A DNA stretch of 59,367 nt, from the NCBI GenBank assembly GCA_003635185.1, contig PYJA01000107.1, positions 1 through 59,367 on the forward strand, read 5' to 3'. Source of the stretch: Candidatus Poribacteria bacterium (GTDB lineage Bacteria > Poribacteria > WGA-4E > WGA-3G). The first letter of the stretch is position 1; each line of letters opens with the position of its first letter. Under the pieces are notes generated by a model that was given only the letters and a program-made list of their open reading frames with translations, was not told the DNA's origin and ran no database searches. The translations under genes were made by a program, and so were the position numbers. Below, piece by piece: positions 52,545-59,367 of the stretch.

Positions 52545-53327
52545 ATGCATATCGCAAGACTATCGTTGACCTGTCTCTTCACCTTTACATTCATTGTAAG
52601 TTGTAGCACCTCCAATAAACAGGTAAAAATGCCTGGAACTGCCACAGTGGCTGCGGAAGCCAAATTGAAAGCAAAGGAAATCGTTGTCGCAGCTGTTGAG
52701 GCACACGGTGGACTTGAGAAGTTGAAAGCGGTCAAAAATGTTGTTGCGGATATGCAAACCACCACGCATACGCCAATGGGACCAATGGATTTGCAAGTCG
52801 CCTTATATCAGGTCTATCCGGAGAAAATGCGGCAAAATATCGTTACACCACAAGGCGAAATCAGCGTTGTATTTGATGGTGAAGCTGCTTTTGTCATGTC
52901 CGTTGCGGGCATGCAACCTTTACCACCTGAAATGACAACCTCCTTGACAGATGCAGCTTTCAGGGACACAGTTCCGCTCCTGGTCCACCTTTCACAAAAC
53001 GATGTCCCGGTTCAATACGCAGGAACAGAAGAAGTGGATGGGAAACCTACATCTGCCTTGCTTGTGAAGCAGCCTTCAGGTGAAATAGTCAAAATCTTCA
53101 TCAGTGAAGAGACACACTATATCATTAAATTAGCCTTCCGCGAGACAGAGCAGGGCGCGACAATGGACAAAGAAACTTTCTTTTCTGATTTTCGCGAAGT
53201 TGAAGGCGTTCAATTCGCGTTCCACGTTAGGCAAAATGTGAATGGCGAACTTTACACCGATAATCGTGTGTCCAATATTAAATTGAACACTGAACTTGAC
53301 GAATCACTTTTTGAGGTGCCAGAGTGA
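52545..53327 (+). CDS. lipoprotein with LolA-like domain, duplicate of the M16 C-terminal domain
   Basis: A 260-residue protein. A lipoprotein signal ends FIVSC (Cys20), a short linker follows, and then the domain AKEIVVAAVEAHGGLEKLKAV to the end FFSDFREVEGVQFAFH...DESLFEVPE, nearly the same as the last 225 residues of the preceding protein. Both look like the outer-membrane lipoprotein-sorting fold that binds lipids or hydrophobic chains. It was made by duplicating the domain with some of the downstream gene. AAGGA precedes the ATG. Confidence 0.85.
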   Translation: MHIARLSLTCLFTFTFIVSCSTSNKQVKMPGTATVAAEAKLKAKEIVVAAVEAHGGLEKLKAVKNVVADMQTTTHTPMGPMDLQVALYQVYPEKMRQNIVTPQGEISVVFDGEAAFVMSVAGMQPLPPEMTTSLTDAAFRDTVPLLVHLSQNDVPVQYAGTEEVDGKPTSALLVKQPSGEIVKIFISEETHYIIKLAFRETEQGATMDKETFFSDFREVEGVQFAFHVRQNVNGELYTDNRVSNIKLNTELDESLFEVPE

Positions 53328-54097
53328 AAACGTTGAATTTGCGTGTCCGTTATTTTCAAGATAGCACACCAGCAGATGTGTCGTGCCGTGAAACCGCCTT
53401 TATCCGCCGCGAATTTGAAATGCCGCTGCCAATTGCCGAAACTGCTTTGGTACTCGTTGATTTATGGAACGTGCATTTCATTGAAACTTGGATAGAACGC
53501 GCTAAACAGGTGACTGTTGAGTGCGTTGTGCCTGTTATAGATGCGGCGCGACAGGTAGGCATGACAATCGTTCATGCCCCTTCGCCATCGGTAGCGGCAC
53601 AGTATCCGCAACTCAAACGGCACAAACCGCCTGAACCCTCAACACCTTCTACGTGGCCACCCTCCGATTTTCGAGGTAGAGAAGGCGATTATGCTGTATA
53701 CCGTGGACCGCGTAGTCAACCGCCGGGTATTGGCATCCATTGGGATAAACTTGCATCGCAACTCTCTATGTCTCCGGCTATTGATGTCCAAGACGATGAT
53801 TATGTGATTGCAACGGGACAGCAATTGCATGAACTGCTTGAGGAACGGCAAATCTTACATCTCATCTTTGCAGGTTTCGCAACGAACTGGTGTGTTTTAG
53901 GGAGAGATTACGGTATCCGTTCTATGGCAAGGTATGGCTATAACATTATTCTGCTCCGTGATGCCACCACAGGCGTAGAGTTTCCTGATACTTACGATAA
54001 TCTGTTCACAACAGAGATCGCTATTCGGGAAGTGGAACAGCAGTATGGGTTTAGTGCCTCAAATGCCGATTTCTTTGCGGCAGTTGAGGCTTCTTGA
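53324..54097 (+). CDS. isochorismatase family cysteine hydrolase
   Basis: A 257-residue protein with LVLVDLWNVHFIE (catalytic Asp, about 45), a Lys region, and AGFATNWCVLGRDYGIRSMARYGYN (catalytic Cys) followed by LLRDATTGVEFPD. Members hydrolyse vinyl ethers, amides or nicotinamide-like substrates; this one cannot be assigned. GTG start at 53324 overlaps the previous stop. An inserted Pro-rich loop (about 85-115) is unusual. Confidence 0.87.
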   Translation: MKTLNLRVRYFQDSTPADVSCRETAFIRREFEMPLPIAETALVLVDLWNVHFIETWIERAKQVTVECVVPVIDAARQVGMTIVHAPSPSVAAQYPQLKRHKPPEPSTPSTWPPSDFRGREGDYAVYRGPRSQPPGIGIHWDKLASQLSMSPAIDVQDDDYVIATGQQLHELLEERQILHLIFAGFATNWCVLGRDYGIRSMARYGYNIILLRDATTGVEFPDTYDNLFTTEIAIREVEQQYGFSASNADFFAAVEAS

Positions 54098-54119
54098 CAT
54101 TTAACCCAGACACCTCTAA

Positions 54120-54192
54120 TACCAAATTAACGCGATTCGTCTCGGTATGTGCAGTTTCCTAGTCTACCGAGACGAATCGCGTTAATTTGGTA
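54120..54192. terminator. 28-bp perfect palindrome between convergent genes
   Basis: The left arm 54120-54147 (starts TACCAAATTAACGCG) is the exact reverse complement of 54165-54192; the loop is 17 bases. It sits between the isochorismatase stop and the transglycosylase stop. It may end both transcripts, although no T-run is present, or be an insertion-type element. Confidence 0.75.
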
Positions 54193-54219
54193 CTATCGCG
54201 TTTTTGTCTCTAATCTCTG

Positions 54220-54897
54220 CTATTTTGCCCACTTCACAATACCAGAAAAATAGCACAACCTCTCATAATACCGCATCACCCGCTTTACATACTGACGCGT
54301 TTCTTGATACCCTCTAAAATACCCGTGCGGCGGCACACCCGCTTCCCACACTTCGCTATGCAATTCCGTATCCTTTTCTGTGAGTAACCCAAGATTTGCC
54401 TTGATAGATTCCCATTGATGCGGTTCACCCTCGCGGTGTTCCGCAATTGTCTGCGCATCCTTGATATGTCCGCGTCCACCATTATAACTGGCTAAAGCAA
54501 TACGCACACGATTCGGATGTGAACTCTCTGGATAGAGATCATATAAATTGCGCAGATAACGCGTCGCACCAGCAATACTTTCATGAGCTGCAAATGGATC
54601 GGTAACACCAAGCTCTTTTGCAGTTTTAGGCATCAGCTGCATCAATCCCTTTGCACCAGCAGGACTCACGGCATATTTGTTAAACCCAGATTCCTGGACA
54701 ATTAGGGCAGTAACCAACCGCCAATCCAACTGATGCATTGCAGCATGTTTCTGGATAACTCGACGATACTTTAGGATATCTGGGGAAAGAATTAGAAGTC
54801 GAACACCGCTCCAGTCCCGCACAAATACCGCAAAACCCCCAATCAGTAGCGCACAGATGATAATTCTCACAAGAATGCGTCTTTTTATCTTTATCAT
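54220..54897 (-). CDS. lytic transglycosylase (SLT domain)
   Basis: A 225-residue protein anchored by one N-terminal helix (about 8-27). The SLT domain (about 55-180) has the catalytic Glu in VQESGFNKYAVSPAG, then AKGLMQLMPKTAKELGV and ASYNGGRGHIKDA, the family's peptidoglycan-cleaving signature. It should cut between MurNAc and GlcNAc to give anhydro-muropeptides. The C-terminal part (YVKRVMRYYERL) is also typical. Confidence 0.93.
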   Translation of the reverse strand: MIKIKRRILVRIIICALLIGGFAVFVRDWSGVRLLILSPDILKYRRVIQKHAAMHQLDWRLVTALIVQESGFNKYAVSPAGAKGLMQLMPKTAKELGVTDPFAAHESIAGATRYLRNLYDLYPESSHPNRVRIALASYNGGRGHIKDAQTIAEHREGEPHQWESIKANLGLLTEKDTELHSEVWEAGVPPHGYFRGYQETRQYVKRVMRYYERLCYFSGIVKWAK

Positions 54898-54997
54898 GTG
54901 AGTTCAACTCCGATAAATCTGCATGCAAAGTAGTAGGCACACGCTGTATGCCGCCACAAGCTAAGACGGACGGAATATGCCTGCTACCTTCAAACTC

Positions 54998-56614
54998 TCA
55001 ATTTCCCCAAGCATAAGCAAATAAGAAAACAAAACGGTGTTCCTGTTCAGTTTCACCCGCTGCATGCTCAATGTTCTGGATATGTCGCCACGCATAGTTA
55101 ACAGAACCTTTCAATCCAGTCGTTGGTCGATATTTCCAACCAACCCGAATTTCTGAAAGCCGTTCAACTACGCCAGAAGGAAACGGAATGTCTTGATACG
55201 CCTCACCGTAAAATCGGTCTGTAATATCTGCTTCCCCGTTTCGCTGATGACTAAAATGGCTCTCAATTACGGCTGAAGGTGTGGCTTGATACGAAACACG
55301 GAATGTAAATATATCCGCATCTGTGCCAATCGGATGTCCAATCATCGCGCCGAAATGTGTGAACTGGTTATCGGGAACAAGATGTGTATATGCCCACCGA
55401 TTGACGCGCACATACTCTGTGTGGATGCCAAGTTGACGCGCCGCCTGCATCGGATACCACTCTACACCTGTGAGCCATGTAACCGCATGTGGATCAAAGG
55501 TGTCCGGATTATACTGAAAATCATCTGCAACCCATTCCGCATAGAGACGCACACCATCAATCGGACGCATCGCCCCATCCAAACTAAACATGATATTGTC
55601 GTCTTTTTTCGCATTGTATTGAACCGCATAATATGGGATAACGGGATTAAGGTAGCTCCACTCCACCGTTTGCACATCGCCTCCGTAAAGCACCCATTCA
55701 GCGGCACCGATTTCAAGCCAATCGCTGAATTGATAGTCAAACCGATGTGCGCTCAGATAACGTTTCGCGAGATAGCGCGTCGTGCCATCGTCAAACCACG
55801 TTGAATTGAGTTGAGCAGAAAACGCTGTAACTTTGAGCGTTCCGATTTTGCAAGGAAAAGTACCAGTGAGTCGGATAAGTTCAAACGGAGGTGAGTTGTC
55901 CGAAATCCCGACAGATTTATCAGGACTCGCCCCCCAAAACACAAAATCTCTACCCACTAATAAGTCTAATTCTGCGTCTCCAAAAGGCATCAAGTGGTAT
56001 TGCAGATAACTCCTTTTGAAGTCAACAACATAATCCATATACCATCTTTCAAATCGTTGATCAGCAGATTTCAGAAGCGGTGGTGGATCGGGCAGAAAAA
56101 AACTCTCTGTAAAATCTGGACCCTGCTCAAAATTGGAGATTTCCAACTCGGAATATACAGTGAACCGATGCTTGCTGTTTCCGCCAGCATAATGCAATCC
56201 ACTTTGAAGTGCTGGTGCAATTTTTTTATCTGCAAAACGTAATTCTGGCTGAATATGCACGTGAGTCTTTTGCTTTGTTCCTGCTAATTCAAAGAGAAAT
56301 TCACGTTTGAGTTTCTCTAAAAGCTTTCTATCTATTGGCGATATAATCACTACACCAGAACGGATACGTGCTTCAGCGTTTTGAATAATATTTGCCACAT
56401 CTGCACGGGATAGTGGTAAAGAATGTCGATGAAACCCTCCTGTAACACCCGATACCTCAAGCTTAGCAAGTGTTTCAATTACCCACCCATCAAAGTTAAG
56501 CGGAATATTCGGCGCAGCATAAACTGAAGAATTGAGTAGCAACAACAGGAAAATAGAGCATAGAAACGACGCGGATTTTTTACTACACACTATGCTTAAA
56601 AACTGCGATTTCAT
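54998..56614 (-). CDS. Wzi-like capsule-assembly outer membrane protein
   Basis: A 538-residue protein with a signal peptide (about 1-33), an N-terminal helical hairpin and a beta-barrel-like remainder. The segment [22 protein letters not shown] and the Tyr/Trp-rich strands ([23 protein letters not shown]-like region) match the Wzi/capsule-assembly family. It should help attach or assemble surface polysaccharide. Its ATG overlaps the nadE stop by four bases, so the two are co-translated. Confidence 0.85.
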   Translation of the reverse strand: MKSQFLSIVCSKKSASFLCSIFLLLLLNSSVYAAPNIPLNFDGWVIETLAKLEVSGVTGGFHRHSLPLSRADVANIIQNAEARIRSGVVIISPIDRKLLEKLKREFLFELAGTKQKTHVHIQPELRFADKKIAPALQSGLHYAGGNSKHRFTVYSELEISNFEQGPDFTESFFLPDPPPLLKSADQRFERWYMDYVVDFKRSYLQYHLMPFGDAELDLLVGRDFVFWGASPDKSVGISDNSPPFELIRLTGTFPCKIGTLKVTAFSAQLNSTWFDDGTTRYLAKRYLSAHRFDYQFSDWLEIGAAEWVLYGGDVQTVEWSYLNPVIPYYAVQYNAKKDDNIMFSLDGAMRPIDGVRLYAEWVADDFQYNPDTFDPHAVTWLTGVEWYPMQAARQLGIHTEYVRVNRWAYTHLVPDNQFTHFGAMIGHPIGTDADIFTFRVSYQATPSAVIESHFSHQRNGEADITDRFYGEAYQDIPFPSGVVERLSEIRVGWKYRPTTGLKGSVNYAWRHIQNIEHAAGETEQEHRFVFLFAYAWGN

Positions 56615-58722
56615 TCAGTTTTCATCTCCTCTAACATCTTATCAATTTTCCGAAACTGCCAATGCCAACGTGTGTTATAGAGAAATTGCCGTAGGTCAAA
56701 TCGGTTGTCATCGGGTGAATACGGTTCAGCGTGATATGCAGGTGTTAATGTCGTCATCTTGTGCCGATTGATGGCATAGTAGTGAAAAAACCTTTTGACC
56801 TTCTCTGCGACTTCACTGGGAGGCAGATGATTCCATTCCTGAACCAGTTTTTCAAACATACTGACGGGACCACACCGATGCTCTTTTCGCAGCTGCCCAA
56901 ACCGACTAAGCTCAGCGTAAGTCATCCCCATATCTTCTTCGTCAGTTTGGGTATAGGTTTCGGTGATAGGTTCTAATTCTGCGGTCGGTGGTGCCTCCAA
57001 GATAGTGCCGAGGCTCGGATAACCAAGATGTTCTTTTGCCCAATGAAGAAAACTGCGTAAATCCGTTTTACTAATGCTCCCAATCGGATTGATGTCTGCA
57101 CTGCTACAATCATATTTAGTAAGATAACCGCGTAGCGCTTCGTCAACGTTGCCTGTGCCTAATACGAGAAGCGTCCCACGTCTATTGCGAACCCACGGTA
57201 ACGTCTGTGCAAAAAGATAACTGATAACCATCCGCAGCCGTGCCTGTATGTTTTGCAGTGCCTGATTTTCAACAGTACTCCCGCCTTCCGTTTTGAACTG
57301 CGGCGTTTTGCCAGTAATACCGATAAACATTTTTCGCAATGCGCCGACAAGCGACTCCATGTTAATGTCAAGATGATAACTACCAATTTCACTTGCCAAC
57401 TGTTTGGCGCGATGTCGTGTTTCACGAGAACTGTTTGATGTGCCCATATAGCACGTATAGAGCAGTTGATTAGCAAGGTGTTGCGCAGCGTGCCACGGAT
57501 CGTTATAATCTGTCTTAATTTTTTCAACACATTCTGTACCGAGTAGTCGTTCAGCATCGCGAATAACGTGCGGCACATTACCGAGAATCCCTTTTGCAAC
57601 GAGTTGACACATAGAACCGACAAGTGTCGCTACAGCACCACTATCCGAGCCACCCGAAAGTGCAACAAAATATCCCGCGGCTTCGGATCGTCTTAGATAA
57701 TCCCAGAGCCAACACGCAGGACCAAGCGCGATCTCTTCTTCAGGTGTGTGAATGTTAAGCTCAACCTTTGGAACGGTGACAGAACAATTTTCAGCATCCC
57801 CTACTTTAAAATCGGCATAAATCTGCGGAATAGAAACACCGCGACTCGCCTGCACTGCCCCACTCATCCTTGAACCGCGGTAGGAGCGGACATCTCGTAA
57901 ATCCACAGTCGCGGTGACCACTTCAACATCGTTGATAGAAAATTGTGAACCTTGCGCGAGGACATGTCCGTTTTGTGCAATCGTTGCGCAACCATCAAAA
58001 TAAAGTCTACCGCCATCACACCCCTGCTGATTGGCGTATAGGTAAACGCCCCCACATTTTTCAGTTGCATTTCGTATCAATGACAAGCGCGTGTCAAGTT
58101 TGCGGAGTTCGTGATGTGAACCCGACCCATTGGCGATTATCTCAACGCCATTATATGCAAGGTCAATATGCGGAGAGTGCGGCGCAAACAACTCTTCGCA
58201 GGTTTCCGATGCCAAAACCGTGTCGTGTGTCACAATCACTGCACACCCTATCGGTACTGTGGCATTAGGTGTGATTTCAAGTATCTCAGGTGGCACTTGA
58301 AAAGGTTCGGTCGTCCACCCTTTTTGCCACGCGGCAAACCAACGTGGTTCGCGGTAGTTCCCCTCAGCAGCAAGCACCAACTTCGGACGAATCAGAAGAA
58401 TCTTACCATTACACACAAACACACGGCAGTTATAACGCACACTTTTGTGCATCACAGGCATGCCAATATCGCACAAAATACCATCCGTATGTCCACCCAT
58501 TATGATGCGCGCAAGTGATTCCCAACTGTGCCGTAACGTATCTTCTTCAAGGAAATGGTCTTCGCAGGAATAGCCTGTTATCTCAAGTTCAGGACCGAGG
58601 CGATAGCGGGCACCCGCTGCCTTGGCGAGTTCTATTGACTCAATGATACGCTCACAGTTGCCCTCAAAGTCCAATGCCCACTGATTCAGGTTGCAGGTTG
58701 CAAGTGTTGCTGTGATACTCAC
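56611..58722 (-). CDS. nadE: glutamine-dependent NAD+ synthetase
   Basis: Two-domain enzyme of 703 residues. The N-terminal nitrilase-type glutaminase ([31 protein letters not shown], and a Cys in [18 protein letters not shown]) is followed by the NAD synthase domain ([17 protein letters not shown], the ATP-pyrophosphatase SGGxDS loop; [17 protein letters not shown]). Makes NAD from deamido-NAD with ammonia from glutamine. The GTG at 58722 gives the normal family start; a longer frame from 58758 would translate the end of the insertion sequence. Confidence 0.93.
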   Translation of the reverse strand: MSITATLATCNLNQWALDFEGNCERIIESIELAKAAGARYRLGPELEITGYSCEDHFLEEDTLRHSWESLARIIMGGHTDGILCDIGMPVMHKSVRYNCRVFVCNGKILLIRPKLVLAAEGNYREPRWFAAWQKGWTTEPFQVPPEILEITPNATVPIGCAVIVTHDTVLASETCEELFAPHSPHIDLAYNGVEIIANGSGSHHELRKLDTRLSLIRNATEKCGGVYLYANQQGCDGGRLYFDGCATIAQNGHVLAQGSQFSINDVEVVTATVDLRDVRSYRGSRMSGAVQASRGVSIPQIYADFKVGDAENCSVTVPKVELNIHTPEEEIALGPACWLWDYLRRSEAAGYFVALSGGSDSGAVATLVGSMCQLVAKGILGNVPHVIRDAERLLGTECVEKIKTDYNDPWHAAQHLANQLLYTCYMGTSNSSRETRHRAKQLASEIGSYHLDINMESLVGALRKMFIGITGKTPQFKTEGGSTVENQALQNIQARLRMVISYLFAQTLPWVRNRRGTLLVLGTGNVDEALRGYLTKYDCSSADINPIGSISKTDLRSFLHWAKEHLGYPSLGTILEAPPTAELEPITETYTQTDEEDMGMTYAELSRFGQLRKEHRCGPVSMFEKLVQEWNHLPPSEVAEKVKRFFHYYAINRHKMTTLTPAYHAEPYSPDDNRFDLRQFLYNTRWHWQFRKIDKMLEEMKTE

Positions 58723-58741
58723 GACGGCTAAAGCCGTGTGC
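58718..58741 (-). mobile_element. right end of the IS200/IS605-type element
   Basis: The imperfect hairpin with core ACGGCT-TT-AGCCGT and outer CAC/GTG pairing (58720-58740) is the sort of subterminal palindrome that marks these elements. It lies at the expected position after the tnpB stop and overlaps the nadE start codon. The exact cleavage point is not determined. Confidence 0.65.
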
Positions 58742-58900
58742 TTCTTTGAAACACACACCTCTCCTGTGTGATTCCTGCTTCCATCTCTCGTGCCTCTTTC
58801 CCGAACTGCATGAGGTCTTACTCGGACTCCACAGGCGTTTAGACTCTCTGTCTATCCGACAGCGAGGTGACTTAGGTTAATTGCAGCGTTGACATCTCTA
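58720..58900 (-). ncRNA. probable omega (right-end) RNA of TnpB
   Basis: In IS200/IS605 elements a guide RNA is processed from the 3' end of tnpB and the following non-coding right end. Here 130 non-coding bases with several short stem-forming runs lie between the tnpB stop (58852) and the end hairpin. Boundaries are inferred by analogy only. The guide would be read from the flank, which is the 5' part of nadE. Confidence 0.4.
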
Positions 58901-59367
58901 TCTATAGAAACATCACATTGACTGCAATGATATGTTCTCTCTGAAAGTGTCAAATCGTCTTTCTTGTGTCCGCAACTGCTACACGTTTTGCTACTTGCAA
59001 AGAATTGGGATACTTCTGTGATAGATATGCCCCGTGCTTCTGCTTTCGTCCTAAGTTTAGAGAGAAATCCACCTAACGCACTATCCGATAACGCTTTCGC
59101 AAGTTTCCTATTCTTTAGCATATTCGTTATCTTAAGTGTTTCTATGCCAATAGCACTTGCACGATTGACAATCTCAGTCGTTGCTTTGTGGTGTGCATCG
59201 GCTCGGATACAAGCAATGCGGTAGTGGATACGTTCTAATCTGTGTTTCTGCTTAAACCAATTCTTAGACTTAAACACTTTTCTGCTCAACTTGCGCTGTT
59301 CTCGTTTCAGTTTTCTCTCATAACGTTTCAGGGGTCTCGGATTATCATATTTCGTGCCATTACTCAA
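58852..59367 (-). CDS. tnpB: TnpB-type RNA-guided nuclease, C-terminal 171 residues (cut by window edge)
   Basis: The frame is open to the window edge, where it enters mid-gene (LSNGTKYDNPRPLKRYERKL). Visible parts: the helical RuvC linker (KREQRKLSRKVFKSKNWF), the second RuvC acidic residue in IGIETLKITNML, the zinc ribbon CSSCG...CSQC, and the third RuvC Asp in DRDVNAAINL. It is a transposon-encoded nuclease that uses a right-end RNA. The N-terminal half and any tnpA lie outside the window. No stop or shift was seen in the visible part. Confidence 0.93.
   Translation of the reverse strand: MSNGTKYDNPRPLKRYERKLKREQRKLSRKVFKSKNWFKQKHRLERIHYRIACIRADAHHKATTEIVNRASAIGIETLKITNMLKNRKLAKALSDSALGGFLSKLRTKAEARGISITEVSQFFASSKTCSSCGHKKDDLTLSERTYHCSQCDVSIDRDVNAAINLSHLAVG

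Noticed and set aside
1..59367. tRNA or rRNA genes
   Set aside because: I looked through the intergenic regions for GGTTCGAATCC-like T-loops and rRNA-like stretches and saw none; a tRNAscan or Infernal run would be decisive.

Overview
The window reads as chromosome of a Gram-negative bacterium, most probably a member of Candidatus Poribacteria or a close FCB-related lineage. This is an inference from gene content: an LPS and outer-membrane set (lpxD, bamA, ompH, lolC, lolD, lnt), secreted beta-helix proteins, a C-terminal FlgD/type IX-secretion-like tail (NFPNPFNPETWIPYQL type), Gfo/Idh/MocA dehydrogenases, an FGE-sulfatase-fold protein, and many short dispersed hairpin repeats. No rRNA or tRNA gene was seen, so the taxonomy cannot be fixed from this window.

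Layout. 1-25.5 kb is almost entirely minus strand. Read in the direction of transcription it runs lnt, prfB (with its programmed +1 frameshift), three tandem beta-helix proteins, lysS, two GNATs, lolC, GIY-YIG, DUF2971, lolD, ilvE, bamA, ompH, lpxD, a UbiA-type prenyltransferase, a SpoU methyltransferase, a geranylgeranylglyceryl-phosphate-synthase-like protein, grpE and dnaJ. This resembles the lnt-prfB-lysS-lolCD-bamA-ompH-lpxD order of many Gram-negatives, with accessory genes inserted. Where fabZ-lpxA would often follow lpxD, there are two genes of archaeal-type ether-lipid synthesis.

25.5-37 kb is plus strand. After a cupin gene and a 1.1-kb repeat-filled gap (including a 212-bp MITE with an 8-bp target duplication) come two very large secreted proteins. 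One carries cohesin, PEPTPD linker, Spondin_N-like and sorting-tail modules. The next carries a Reeler-like module, eleven Ig-like repeats and a dockerin. Together they look like a cohesin-dockerin pair joining the Spondin_N and Reeler modules found in animal F-spondin. Gfo/Idh/MocA and MacB-type permease genes follow.

37-48.5 kb is accessory: an FGE-like protein, a GH32-like protein with altered catalytic motifs, a lipoprotein with HEFSH and VHL-beta-like modules, an AAA ATPase overlapping a NUDIX gene, a second Gfo/Idh/MocA, a broken IS5/IS4-like transposase, an unknown protein, and an XRE-ImmA/IrrE plus DUF4411 (PIN-like) module with a clear promoter and operator-like palindrome.

48.5-54.1 kb holds an M16 peptidase pair (active then inactive), a duplicated LolA-like domain gene and an isochorismatase. 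The duplication left a scar containing a dead isochorismatase fragment. 54.2-59.4 kb is minus strand: lytic transglycosylase, Wzi-like barrel, NadE, and the end of an IS200/IS605-type element with tnpB running off the window. The right end of that element abuts the nadE start.
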